Source: an uncultured Eubacteriales bacterium (GTDB taxonomy: Bacteria > Bacillota > Clostridia > Lachnospirales > Lachnospiraceae). Taken from it: a DNA stretch of 64,000 bases. Below the pieces are notes generated by a model. That model searched no databases, had not been told where the DNA came from, and saw only the letters and a list, made by a program, of their open reading frames with translations. Where the stretch lies: NCBI GenBank assembly GCA_900314885.1, contig OMWY01000001.1:124001-188000 (forward strand), given 5' to 3'. Positions 8,671 through 17,490 of this stretch are shown here, in pieces. Position 1 is the first letter of the stretch. Every line of letters starts with the position of its first letter. The position numbers and the translations under genes are program-made.

Positions 8671-10272
8671 ATGAACAGAAGGATTGTGATACATTTGAAA
8701 ATGAAAAAAAGTATTATCATTGTCTACAGCATCGTATTAGTAATGCTGGTGGCCGCTATAGGCCTCACCGTCACCGTTAAGGCTATAGGAAAAGCTCCTG
8801 ACGGCAAGCTTCCTGAAGGCTACGCCATAAACGGAATCAACATAGGCGGCCTCACGAAGGATGAAGCGAAATCTGTCGCCGAATCTTATATAGACAAGCT
8901 TTCCAAAGTGGAAATTCTTGTAAATGTAGGCGACGCGGGTACTGAGAGCGCGACATTTGCTGACCTCGGATTCTCCGCGAGCGCCGATGAGTTCATAGAA
9001 TCCGCGTCAAAGGTAGGAACAGTCGGAAATATTATCGAGCGCTACAAGGAAATCAAGGACGCCGAAGCGTCTCCCGAGAATTACGAGATTCCGCTTTCCT
9101 TCGATGATACCAAGGTTGATGCCTTCGTAAAGAAGATTTACAAGAAGTACAAGATAAATCCTGAAAACGCCACCCTCACCAGAGAGAACGGACAGTTCGT
9201 TATAGGAGCGGGCAAGGACGGAAGGAAGATATACTATAAGAAGAGTCTCGAAGCTGTAAACGCGGCGCTCACGGGCTTTGCGGAGCCTTCAAGCGAGGAT
9301 GAGATACCAAAGAGCATATCCTGCGATCTTAATCTCGTTACGGTAAAGCCTGATTACGGCGAAGACGCGATGGCGATGGTTACCGACGTACTCGGAAGCT
9401 ACACGACAAATTATGGGTCATCAAATACAGGCCGAGCCCAGAACGTCGAGAACGGCTGCCGCCTTGTAAATGGCACTGTCCTCATGCCGGGCGAGCAGGT
9501 CTCGCTCGATGACAAGATGAAGCCATACACTATAGAAAATGGCTACGGCACAGGCGGAGCCTATGTAGATGGCAAGGTTGTAGACGATATCGGAGGCGGT
9601 ATCTGCCAGGTATCCACCACCCTCTATAACGCCGTACTCTACGCCGAGCTTGAGGTTGTAGAACGTTATAATCACTCCATGACCGTTACCTACGTGCCTC
9701 TGTCAAGGGATGCAGCTATTGCCGGTGACTGGAAGGATTTCGTATTCAAGAACAGCACTGACTACCCGATCTATATCGAAGGAATTGCCGGTCACGGGAA
9801 CATTACGTTTAACGTATACGGCCATGAAACCCGCGATATAACGCACCGTAAGGTAGAGTACAAGGAAGAAATTATCAAAACCATAAAGCCTGACAAGGAC
9901 ATAGTCACTATAGATAAGACTAAGCCGGAAAGCTACGAGAAGGTTGTAAGCGGCTCATGGACAGGCTATGAGGCTAAGCTTCTCAAGAACGTATATATAG
10001 ACGGTGTACTCACAGAGACCACGACTGTTAATACGAGCACCTATAAGGCCGTCCCAAGGACAGTTATCAAGGGTGGCAAGAAGGAATCCGACAAGGATAA
10101 GAAGTCGGATGAAAGTGATTCGAAGTCTGATAAGAGTGACAGCAAGCAAGAGGATAGCAGCAAGAAATCATCTAAGAGGTCATCAGCTGCTAAATCATCG
10201 GATAATTCAGGCGATGGAGCAGGAACTACAGTAGAATCACAGAACAGCGAAAGTGACGACGATGCCGAATGA
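8671..10272 (+). CDS. VanW family cell-envelope protein (YoaR-like, with G5 domain)
   Basis: This 533-aa membrane-anchored, surface-exposed protein has an N-terminal hydrophobic anchor (residues ~13-30). A putative peptidoglycan-binding region follows (residues ~45-230). The VanW domain at ~245-390 includes GGAYVDGKVVDDIGGGICQV and HSMTVTYVP. A G5-like region comes next, then a long low-complexity Ser/Lys/Asp tail (from ~residue 465). Despite the name, VanW domains alone do not confer vancomycin resistance. Start choice is uncertain: ATG 8671, TTG 8695 (11 nt after AGAAGGA) and ATG 8701 are all in frame. It overlaps the next gene. Confidence 0.85.
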   Translation: MNRRIVIHLKMKKSIIIVYSIVLVMLVAAIGLTVTVKAIGKAPDGKLPEGYAINGINIGGLTKDEAKSVAESYIDKLSKVEILVNVGDAGTESATFADLGFSASADEFIESASKVGTVGNIIERYKEIKDAEASPENYEIPLSFDDTKVDAFVKKIYKKYKINPENATLTRENGQFVIGAGKDGRKIYYKKSLEAVNAALTGFAEPSSEDEIPKSISCDLNLVTVKPDYGEDAMAMVTDVLGSYTTNYGSSNTGRAQNVENGCRLVNGTVLMPGEQVSLDDKMKPYTIENGYGTGGAYVDGKVVDDIGGGICQVSTTLYNAVLYAELEVVERYNHSMTVTYVPLSRDAAIAGDWKDFVFKNSTDYPIYIEGIAGHGNITFNVYGHETRDITHRKVEYKEEIIKTIKPDKDIVTIDKTKPESYEKVVSGSWTGYEAKLLKNVYIDGVLTETTTVNTSTYKAVPRTVIKGGKKESDKDKKSDESDSKSDKSDSKQEDSSKKSSKRSSAAKSSDNSGDGAGTTVESQNSESDDDAE

Positions 10273-11224
10273 TTATATACCTGACGTTGCTTTTACGCGA
10301 AGCGTCATAAAACAGCTCCACCTGTCAAAGAGACGAGCCAAATTCATGAAAGGCTTCTCTCAGGGCGTATCTATAATTGAGAGCGGTGAGAGCCTTACGG
10401 CAGTGTGCGAGAAGGCTGTTTCCCTTCGTGAAAATGTATCACCCGATATAGAATTCATGCTGGATGATATGAGGCGTAGGTTAGTCTGTTCGGGCGCCCG
10501 GCTTGAACGTGTCAGCGCTACCCTTCTCTTAAATTCCGAAGATGAAGAGAGAATCAGGGCATTCTCGGCGAAGCTATACGCTTTAGAAGGAGTGTCCGGC
10601 CTTGTAACAGATGATGTCACTATATTTACGAAATGTGGGTCAGGAGATACAGCCATTTTTCGAGGAGCAGGGACTCTTATGAGCTCTCTCGCGGCCCCAT
10701 GGCAGGTCCAGACCATTTACCCGGGAGAGGATATAATAATAACCGGAAATATAGGCGCCTATGGAGCTGTAAAATTATGGAATGAGCACCGCGAGGAGCT
10801 TACGGAAGCTTACCCAAAGCTTTTTGTAAATCGCCTTGCTAAGAAAATTCCCGACAGGCTTCCTTTAGTGGAATCGGAGATTTTGCCCCAGTTCTTCTCT
10901 ACTGCCTTTGTGCCGGCCGGTGACAATGGAATAGAGGCTGCCCTCTACAGGCTGGGAGACAGGAACAGGGCGGGATTTCTTATAGATGTAGCGAGGTTCC
11001 CTTTCGACGGTGAGACTATAGAGCTTGCTGAGCATTTTGACCTGAATCCCATGAGGATGGCCTCATACGGGGCTTACGTCATCGCGGCGCCTGACAGTGA
11101 GAGCCTGGTGAATGCCCTGCGCTACTACGGTATACCTGCGGTTACCGTCGGGAAGGTTACCGTTGAGAAGTCAAGAATCATAGTGTGCGGAGACGAGAAG
11201 CGCTTTGTGGAACCGCCGAGGTAG
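10262..11224 (+). CDS. AIR synthase-related protein (HypE/PurM/ThiL-like fold)
   Basis: This ~320-aa protein has the layout of the AIR synthase-related superfamily. A central PGEDIIITGNIGAYGA segment resembles the linker motif of HypE. The C-terminal half has NPMRMASYGAYVIAAP and a GIPAVTVGKV segment typical of the AIRS_C domain. The N-terminal part is helical rather than the usual ATP-binding AIRS domain, with no D-D metal motif that I can see, so catalytic ability is doubtful. ATG 10262 lies inside the VanW reading frame (11-nt overlap); an in-frame GTG is at 10253. The substrate is unknown. Confidence 0.6.
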   Translation: MPNDYIPDVAFTRSVIKQLHLSKRRAKFMKGFSQGVSIIESGESLTAVCEKAVSLRENVSPDIEFMLDDMRRRLVCSGARLERVSATLLLNSEDEERIRAFSAKLYALEGVSGLVTDDVTIFTKCGSGDTAIFRGAGTLMSSLAAPWQVQTIYPGEDIIITGNIGAYGAVKLWNEHREELTEAYPKLFVNRLAKKIPDRLPLVESEILPQFFSTAFVPAGDNGIEAALYRLGDRNRAGFLIDVARFPFDGETIELAEHFDLNPMRMASYGAYVIAAPDSESLVNALRYYGIPAVTVGKVTVEKSRIIVCGDEKRFVEPPR

Positions 11225-11241
11225 ATGAGAAATCTTCCGGG

Positions 11242-11268
11242 TTAGCTTTAAAAACGCTAATTTTTTGT
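11242..11268 (+). terminator. Weak intrinsic terminator
   Basis: A 5-bp stem TTAGC / GCTAA with a 9-nt loop is followed by TTTTTTGTT. It is short but well placed, 18 nt after the AIR synthase-like gene and before the Lrp promoter. Confidence 0.45.
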
Positions 11269-11288
11269 TAAAATTTGTCCTTAGGGCC

Positions 11289-11317
11289 TTGTTTCAAAGC
11301 TCATAATGTTGTATTAT
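11289..11317 (+). promoter_or_regulatory. Promoter of the Lrp-aminotransferase operon
   Basis: TTGTTT (11289-11294) and TATTAT (11312-11317) are spaced by 17 nt, 35 nt upstream of the lrp-type start. Lrp-family regulators often control their own promoter. Confidence 0.6.
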
Positions 11318-11351
11318 TAGAGTACGACTAATATTTAAAAGGAAAAGGATT

Positions 11352-11849
11352 ATGGATAAGAAAGAGCTTCGTAAGGAGATACTTAAGACCATCGACAAGA
11401 ACAGCCGCCTTACCCATGAGGAACTGTCCGAGATGATGGGCGTGGCCCGCGAGGAGATTGATGAAGAGATAGCCGCTATGCAGAAAGAGAAGATAATATG
11501 CGGATATCCGACCATCATTGATTGGGACAAGACAGATGAAGACACTGTTACAGCGCTCATAGAGGTGAAGATTTCACCTAAGAGAGGCGTAGGCTATGAT
11601 TATCTCGCGGAAAGAATTTACAAGTTTGATGAGGTGTCATATGTCTACCTCATGTCCGCTGATTACGACCTCATGGTTATAGTCGAGGGCAAGTCTATGC
11701 GTGAGATAGCCCACTTCGTTTCGAGCAAGCTTGCGCCGATGGATTCCGTCATAAGTACGGCTACCCACTTCGTGCTGAAGAAGTATAAGGAGCACGGAAT
11801 ACCGTTTGTCGAAGAAGAAAAAGATGAAAGGCAGCTGATAACACCGTGA
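11352..11849 (+). CDS. Lrp/AsnC family transcriptional regulator
   Basis: This 165-aa protein has an N-terminal winged helix-turn-helix (residues ~5-50, with LTHEELSEMMG and EKIICGYPTIIDW) and a C-terminal RAM ligand-binding domain (~70-145). Lrp-type proteins form octamers and sense amino acids. The stop overlaps the GTG start of an aminotransferase (GTGA), a pairing common in Clostridia, so it probably regulates amino-acid metabolism through that enzyme. AAAAGGAAAAGG lies just upstream of the ATG. Confidence 0.92.
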   Translation: MDKKELRKEILKTIDKNSRLTHEELSEMMGVAREEIDEEIAAMQKEKIICGYPTIIDWDKTDEDTVTALIEVKISPKRGVGYDYLAERIYKFDEVSYVYLMSADYDLMVIVEGKSMREIAHFVSSKLAPMDSVISTATHFVLKKYKEHGIPFVEEEKDERQLITP

Positions 11850-13006
11850 GAGATATTCTTAACAGAGTGATTCAAGAGATACAGCCGTCCGGAATCAGGA
11901 AATTCTTCGATATTGTCAGCACCATGAAGGACGCCATTTCGCTTGGCGTAGGCGAGCCTGATTTTGAGACACCGTGGCATATCAGGGAAGAGGGCATATA
12001 TTCCCTCGAGCGGGGCAAGACTCACTACTCGTCAAATACGGGTATGGAGGAGCTTCGTGAGGAGATAGCGGCCTACCTTAGCAGGCGCTATGGTTTAAGC
12101 TATGACCCTGCCCATGAGATCATGGTTACGGTCGGCGGCAGTGAGGCCATAGATGTGGCGCTTCGGGCCATGCTTGATCCGGGAGATGAGGTTATCATCC
12201 CACAGCCAAGCTACGTGTCATATTTACCGTGTACGGTACTTGCGGGCGGCACGCCGGTTACGCTTAATCTTTCGGTAAAAAATGAGTTCAGACTTACGGT
12301 AGAGGAGCTTGAGGCGGTTACCACGCCTAAGACGAAGGTCTTAATACTTCCTTACCCTAACAACCCTACCGGCGCTACCATGCCGGCGGAGGATCTTAAG
12401 AAGATAGCGGACTACGTTATCGACCATGATTTGTTTGTACTGACGGATGAGATATACGCTGAGCTTACCTACGACGGCGAGCATACTACAATCGCTTCAT
12501 TTCCGGGGATGAAGGAGCGCACCGTTTATATTAACGGCTTTTCTAAGGCATACGCTATGACGGGCTGGAGACTCGGCTACGCATGCGCGCCTGCGAGGCT
12601 TCTTGCGGAGATGCTTAAGATTCACCAGTACGCGATTATGTGCGCCCCGACTACGAGTCAGTACGCCGCTATAGAGGCCCTTAGAAATGGTGACGGCGAC
12701 GTTACCGAGATGAGGGACGCCTACAACCAGAGAAGAAGATTTCTCATTGCCGAGCTACGTAAGAACGGATTTGACGTGTTTGAACCGCATGGCGCGTTCT
12801 ACGTATTTCCAAGTATTAAGAAGTTTGGTATGACCTCAGAGGAATTTGCGACAAGGCTTCTTAATGAAGAAAAATTAGCTGTGGTTCCCGGAAATGCTTT
12901 CGGAGACTGCGGTGAAGGATATATAAGAATTTCGTACGCATATTCAGTAGAAAACCTTAAGGCTGCCATGGAAAGACTTTCTGATTTCGCTAAAAACCAT
13001 GGTTAA
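11846..13006 (+). CDS. Class I/II pyridoxal-phosphate aminotransferase
   Basis: This 386-aa fold-type I aminotransferase has the PLP-binding lysine (~K234) in INGFSKAYAMTGWRLGY. The Asn/Asp/Tyr cofactor contacts are in PYPNNPTGA and VLTDEIYAELTY, and the carboxylate-binding Arg is in EGYIRISYAYS. It is closest in layout to PatA/aspartate-type aminotransferases; the amino-acid specificity cannot be read from sequence. The GTG start overlaps the lrp stop by 4 nt, so it is translationally coupled to its likely regulator. Confidence 0.93.
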   Translation: MRDILNRVIQEIQPSGIRKFFDIVSTMKDAISLGVGEPDFETPWHIREEGIYSLERGKTHYSSNTGMEELREEIAAYLSRRYGLSYDPAHEIMVTVGGSEAIDVALRAMLDPGDEVIIPQPSYVSYLPCTVLAGGTPVTLNLSVKNEFRLTVEELEAVTTPKTKVLILPYPNNPTGATMPAEDLKKIADYVIDHDLFVLTDEIYAELTYDGEHTTIASFPGMKERTVYINGFSKAYAMTGWRLGYACAPARLLAEMLKIHQYAIMCAPTTSQYAAIEALRNGDGDVTEMRDAYNQRRRFLIAELRKNGFDVFEPHGAFYVFPSIKKFGMTSEEFATRLLNEEKLAVVPGNAFGDCGEGYIRISYAYSVENLKAAMERLSDFAKNHG

Positions 13007-13041
13007 TGAAGTAACAAACCTTTAGTAGAAAAGAGGCACTG

Positions 13042-13512
13042 ATGGCCGGATTAAATGTAGAGTACATAAATCCATTCCTTGTTTCCGCGACTACGATACT
13101 GAAGCAGGCTTGCAATATAGACGCTAAGGTAGGTAAGCCGTATCTCAAGGATACAAACTTCACCTCTGACAGCGTGATTATTATCATCGGTGTTACGGGT
13201 GAGATGCGCGGACAGGTTATGATAGAATTCTCGAACCCTGTAGCGAGAACCGTTGCGGGGCATATGATGATGATGGACCAGCTTCCTACGCTTGATGAGA
13301 TAGGGCAGAGTGCGCTCTCTGAGCTTGGCAACATGATAATGGGAAATACAGCGACATTGTTCTCAGAGAAGGGAATCGGAATAGATATTACACCGCCTAC
13401 CATGGCAATCGGAAATGTGCAGTTCGCTTCGCAGTTTACGAAGAATCTCTGCATTCCGCTTGTGTTTGACAATAATACCATTAACTTTAATATCGCTATG
13501 AAGGGTGAATAA
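13042..13512 (+). CDS. cheX: CheX-like chemotaxis phosphatase
   Basis: This 156-aa protein of the CheC/CheX/FliY family has the E-x2-N-type active-site helix in ALSELGNMIMGN and a C-terminal beta region. CheX dephosphorylates CheY-P in flagellar signalling, and stand-alone CheX proteins also occur outside chemotaxis clusters, as here. AAAGAGGCAC lies upstream of the ATG and a strong terminator follows. No flagellar or other che genes are in the window, so the partner response regulator is unknown. Confidence 0.85.
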   Translation: MAGLNVEYINPFLVSATTILKQACNIDAKVGKPYLKDTNFTSDSVIIIIGVTGEMRGQVMIEFSNPVARTVAGHMMMMDQLPTLDEIGQSALSELGNMIMGNTATLFSEKGIGIDITPPTMAIGNVQFASQFTKNLCIPLVFDNNTINFNIAMKGE

Positions 13513-13525
13513 TAAGTCTAAAAAA

Positions 13526-13562
13526 TATACCGGGTTATCTATTCGACCCGGTATAAATTTTG
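13526..13562. terminator. Bidirectional terminator between convergent genes
   Basis: A perfect 10-bp stem TATACCGGGT / ACCCGGTATA with a 10-nt loop has A-rich sequence on the left and AATTTTGT on the right. It can therefore serve cheX on the plus strand and the basic protein gene on the minus strand. Confidence 0.88.
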
Positions 13563-13573
13563 TGGATATTTAA

Positions 13574-14272
13574 TTATAAGTCAATGTATTTATTCTCAGG
13601 CTTGCCGTTAATTACATAATAAGCTCTGCTTTCATTGACGTTAACGTAGATCTGTAAAGTGTGGATCATCGCTACACGATGTCCTTCAGCCTTATAAGCT
13701 TCCTTTACTCTCTCCTTAACGTCCTCAGCAAGGATGTCGCCTACACCGTCAAACTGGAAATATGTCTCTTCAACTGTTTCTTCGCTTGCCTTCTTGCGGC
13801 CCCTTGTGCCTGTTCTCTTAACGGTAGTCTTAGAGGTCTTGTCGGCAGCAGGCTTTCTTCCGCGTCTCTTAGGAGCGGCCTTAACCTCCTCGGCGGCTTC
13901 AGCGGCCTTTACGGCAGCAGGCTTTCTTCCGCGTCTCTTAGGAGCGGCCTTAACCTCTTCGACAGCTTCGGCGGCCTTAGCTGCGGCAGGCTTTCTTCCG
14001 CGCTTCTTAGGAGCAGCCTTCTCGGCAGTGGCTGTCGCTGTCTCGCTCTTCTTAGGTCTGCCTCTTCTCTTAGGAGCGACAGGAGTGGATTCTTCTACGG
14101 GCTTATCAGCCGCAGGAGCTTCAACAGGAGCCTCTTCCGCTACGGGAGCGGTAACTACGATTGCGGGACCATCCGCAACACCGGTAACAGGTTCCTCGAC
14201 TGCAGGTGTAATTGGTGAGAAAGTGTTTTCAACAGTGACCTTTGTTTTTTTAGGTCTTCCTCTTCTTGCCAT
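13574..14272 (-). CDS. Basic AT-hook-like repeat protein with conserved C-terminal domain
   Basis: This 232-aa protein starts MARRGRPKKT and has six GRP/GRK-type basic motifs (residues ~3-9, 68-75, 89-96, 112-119, 135-142, 156-162). They are embedded in Ala/Pro/Glu-rich linkers, as in AT-hook or histone H1-like tails. Three 23-residue repeats cover residues 86-147. The last ~65 residues form a folded domain (from YFQFDGVGDILAED) that I associate with Lachnospiraceae proteins, possibly DUF6465. Binding to the minor groove of AT-rich DNA is inferred. AAGGAGGA precedes the start; the gene is divergent from mutS2. Confidence 0.75.
   Translation of the reverse strand: MARRGRPKKTKVTVENTFSPITPAVEEPVTGVADGPAIVVTAPVAEEAPVEAPAADKPVEESTPVAPKRRGRPKKSETATATAEKAAPKKRGRKPAAAKAAEAVEEVKAAPKRRGRKPAAVKAAEAAEEVKAAPKRRGRKPAADKTSKTTVKRTGTRGRKKASEETVEETYFQFDGVGDILAEDVKERVKEAYKAEGHRVAMIHTLQIYVNVNESRAYYVINGKPENKYIDL
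13832..14017 (-). repeat. 69-bp in-frame tandem repeats (about 2.7 units)
   Basis: Coding repeats of 23 codons contain the RRGRKPAA basic motif and an Ala/Glu helix (residues 86-108, 109-131, 132-147). The units differ at only a few codons, so the copy number is likely to vary between strains. Confidence 0.85.
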
Positions 14273-14364
14273 GATAATTTTCCTCCTTGGAAAAAATATA
14301 TAATATCTACGTCACTTTGTATTTTAAATGTATTTAGTCTATTTTGCAAGGGATTTTTTAAAAA

Positions 14365-16755
14365 ATGAATAAAAAAGTTTTACACACGCTTGAATTTGAC
14401 AAAATCACATCAAAATTAGCCGAATTTGCATCAAGTGATAAGGCGAAAATGATGTGTACGGAATTAATTCCGTCATCCGAAAAAGAAACAATAGAAAAAT
14501 CACAGCGCGAAACAGCAGACGCGCTTGCGAGAATTTATAAATCAGGAAGCATTTCATTTTCCGGATTAAAAGATATCGGCGCTACTTTTATGAGACTTGA
14601 TGTCGGCGCTAATCTTGGAATGGGGGAATTAATTTCCGTAAGTAAACTCCTTGATGTCGCCCTGCGGGTAAAAGAATTCTCGAAAAAGCATGACGATACC
14701 GTTCCTGATTCACTTTCGGAGAGACTCTCCGCTATAGAACCGCTTTCACCGTTAAATAATGAAATAAAACGCTGCATTATTTCCGAGGATGAAATGGCTG
14801 ACGACGCAAGTCCGGGATTAAAGTCGGTCAGAAGACAGATAACGATTACAAACCAGAGAATAAAAAGCCACCTCGAAAATCTTGCAAACGACGCAAACAG
14901 TAAAGGGTATCTCCAAAATAACAAGGTTACCATGCGTGACGGCCGCTATTGTTTGCCGGTAAAGGCGGAGCACAAGGCAAAAATAACCGGAATGATTCAC
15001 GATGAATCATCAAGTGGTTCAACTATATTTGTAGAACCTGCGGCGGTTGTGCAATATAATAACGAGTTGGCGGAATTATTTCTTGAAGAGCAGAAGGAAA
15101 TAGAAAAGGTTCTTGCCGCCTTATCAAATGAGTGCGCAAATGAGCTTATAAATTTAAAATATAACCTCAATACGCTTACTGAGATGGATTTTATTTTCGC
15201 TAAGGCGGAGCTTGCGAAGCGGATGAACGCCACAGAACCGAAATTTAACGACAAGAGGCGCATTAATATTAAAAAAGGCCGTCACCCATTAATTAACCCT
15301 AAAAAGGTAGTTCCGATTGATGTGGAACTAGGAAATGATTTTACCATGCTTGTAATTACCGGACCAAACACAGGCGGTAAAACAGTTACACTAAAAACAG
15401 TCGGATTACTTACGATAATGGGCCAGGCGGGACTTCATATTCCGGCCTTTGATAATTCGGAGCTCGGCATTTTCAAGGAAATATACGCCGATATCGGAGA
15501 TGAACAGAGTATAGAGCAGAGCCTGTCAACATTTTCATCGCACATGGTGAATATAGTTAATTTCTTAAATGACGCTGACAGCGAGTCACTCGTTTTATTC
15601 GACGAATTAGGTGCGGGAACCGACCCGACGGAGGGCGCGGCCCTTGCCATGGCTATACTTGATAATCTTCATAACCGTGACGCGAGAGTTATGGCGACAA
15701 CCCATTACAGCGAATTAAAAGTTTACGCCCTTACAACTGCCGGTGTAAAAAACGCCAGCTGTGAATTTAACGTCGATACACTGATGCCTACCTACAGACT
15801 CCTTATCGGAATTCCGGGAAAGAGTAATGCCTTCGCTATTTCAGGAAAATTAGGTCTGCCCGAGGAAATTATTGACGACGCTAAGCAGAGAATAGATACA
15901 AATGATAAACGGTTCGAGGATGTAATTACGGAATTAAATAAGAGCCGTCAGGAAATAGAAAAGGAAGAAGCGGCGATAAAGGAGCGCAGGGCTGAAATAG
16001 AAAAGGAACGTGAAGCCCTTACGGCCGATAATGAAAAATTAGCCGAGCAGAAGGAAAATCTTATCGCTGACGCGAAAAAGGAAGCCGCTAAGATTTTAGC
16101 CGAAGCAAAAGAATTAGCCGATGAATCCATTAAGAAATTCAATAAATGGGGAGTCGCCGGAGCAAGCGCGAGCGAAATGGAAATGGAGCGCACGAAGCTT
16201 CGCGAAAATCTCGACAAGGTTCAGACCGCGCCTAAAATCGCTAAGCCGAAAAATAAAAACAGAATCGGGACCAAGCCTCTTCATATAGGAGATATGGTTT
16301 ATGTAATTCCTATGGGAGTTAAGGGAACGGTAAGCACACTTCCCGATGACAAGGGAAATCTTTTCGTTACCATGGGAATTATCCGTTCGCAGGTTAATTT
16401 ATCAGATCTTGCCTACGTCGAAGAAAAAACCGATATTAAAATCGGAACCGCTAAGAGCGAGAGAGGAAATTCCGGAGCGACCGGAACAGCCCTGCAGAAG
16501 AGCTTTACCATGCATCCTGAGATAAACCTCATAGGGCAGACGACCGACGAGGCGAGAATAGATCTTGAAAAATATATCGACGACGCCTATCTGGCTCATA
16601 TGAAGGAAGTAAGGGTTATACACGGACGCGGTACCGGAGCTCTCAGAAATATGGTGCATACCTATCTTAAAAAATGCAAATACGTAAAGAGCTTCAGGGA
16701 CGGCGAATATACGGAAGGAGGTAATGGAGCGACTGTCGTGGAAATGAAGTCGTGA
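14365..16755 (+). CDS. mutS2: MutS2 / RqcU ribosome-collision factor
   Basis: This 796-aa protein has a MutS core (residues ~1-300), an ABC-type ATPase with Walker A GPNTGGKT and Walker B LVLFDELGAGTDPTEG, a long coiled coil (~515-630) and a C-terminal Smr domain (from ~720, with VIHGRGTGALR). In B. subtilis MutS2 splits collided ribosomes to feed the RqcH/RqcP pathway, whose rqcP is at 2.5 kb here; a role in suppressing recombination is also reported. Codon use is noticeably richer in TTA and ATT than in ftsH or hpt. It is the first gene of a co-directional run to rlmD. Confidence 0.95.
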   Translation: MNKKVLHTLEFDKITSKLAEFASSDKAKMMCTELIPSSEKETIEKSQRETADALARIYKSGSISFSGLKDIGATFMRLDVGANLGMGELISVSKLLDVALRVKEFSKKHDDTVPDSLSERLSAIEPLSPLNNEIKRCIISEDEMADDASPGLKSVRRQITITNQRIKSHLENLANDANSKGYLQNNKVTMRDGRYCLPVKAEHKAKITGMIHDESSSGSTIFVEPAAVVQYNNELAELFLEEQKEIEKVLAALSNECANELINLKYNLNTLTEMDFIFAKAELAKRMNATEPKFNDKRRINIKKGRHPLINPKKVVPIDVELGNDFTMLVITGPNTGGKTVTLKTVGLLTIMGQAGLHIPAFDNSELGIFKEIYADIGDEQSIEQSLSTFSSHMVNIVNFLNDADSESLVLFDELGAGTDPTEGAALAMAILDNLHNRDARVMATTHYSELKVYALTTAGVKNASCEFNVDTLMPTYRLLIGIPGKSNAFAISGKLGLPEEIIDDAKQRIDTNDKRFEDVITELNKSRQEIEKEEAAIKERRAEIEKEREALTADNEKLAEQKENLIADAKKEAAKILAEAKELADESIKKFNKWGVAGASASEMEMERTKLRENLDKVQTAPKIAKPKNKNRIGTKPLHIGDMVYVIPMGVKGTVSTLPDDKGNLFVTMGIIRSQVNLSDLAYVEEKTDIKIGTAKSERGNSGATGTALQKSFTMHPEINLIGQTTDEARIDLEKYIDDAYLAHMKEVRVIHGRGTGALRNMVHTYLKKCKYVKSFRDGEYTEGGNGATVVEMKS

Positions 16756-16761
16756 TACGAT

Positions 16762-17490
16762 ATGGCGGAAAAAACAAAAATTCTTATTGTAGATGATGAC
16801 ACTGATATAGCGGAATTAATTTCGCTTTACCTGGTTAAGGAATGCTATTCTACCGAAAAAGCGTATGACGGCGAAAATGCGTTAAAGCTTTTTGAGACCT
16901 TCAAGCCGGACCTTGTTCTTCTTGATATTATGCTGCCCGGTATCGACGGCTACGAGGTCCTCAGAAATATCAGAAGAAAATCAAAAACTCCTGTAATTAT
17001 GCTTTCCGCTAAGGGTGAGGTTTTTGATAAGGTTTTGGGACTTGAACTCGGAGCGGACGATTATATAATTAAGCCATTTGACAGCAAGGAAATGGTCGCG
17101 AGAGTAAAAGCAGTCCTAAGGCGCTTTAACGAAGGCGGTGACAGGGAACGCGAAGCCGAAGAAAATGAACGGAAATCCGTCGATAATTCCGAGGTACGTT
17201 ACCCTGAGCTTACGGTGAGCCTTAAGAATTATACTGTTGTATGCGACGGAGAACGCATAGAAATGCCTCCGAAGGAACTCGAATTATTATATTTCCTCGC
17301 CTCGCACCCTAACCAGGTATTTTCAAGAGAACAGCTCCTTGATAATATATGGGGCTACGAATATATTGGCGACACGAGGACCGTCGACGTCCATATAAAA
17401 CGTCTCCGAGAAAAAATAAAGGATCACGGAGCATGGAAGCTCTCAACAGTGTGGGGCGTCGGATATAAATTCGAAAGCGAAAAACGATGA
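16762..17490 (+). CDS. OmpR/PhoB-family response regulator
   Basis: This 242-aa protein has a receiver domain with acidic pocket DDD (residues 11-13), phospho-acceptor D55 (VLLDIMLPG) and the conserved Lys in DYIIKPFD. An acidic linker follows (~120-145), then a winged-helix DNA-binding domain ending in RTVDVHIKRLREKI and VGYKF. It lies 6 nt after mutS2 and overlaps its cognate kinase by 4 nt (ATGA). The signal and target genes are not evident. Confidence 0.96.
   Translation: MAEKTKILIVDDDTDIAELISLYLVKECYSTEKAYDGENALKLFETFKPDLVLLDIMLPGIDGYEVLRNIRRKSKTPVIMLSAKGEVFDKVLGLELGADDYIIKPFDSKEMVARVKAVLRRFNEGGDREREAEENERKSVDNSEVRYPELTVSLKNYTVVCDGERIEMPPKELELLYFLASHPNQVFSREQLLDNIWGYEYIGDTRTVDVHIKRLREKIKDHGAWKLSTVWGVGYKFESEKR

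Noticed and set aside
13661..14303. Two plus-strand frames opposite the AT-hook-like gene
   Set aside because: Their Leu/Ser/Ala-rich products mirror the Lys/Arg/Ala repeat codons of the minus-strand gene; no ribosome site is seen.
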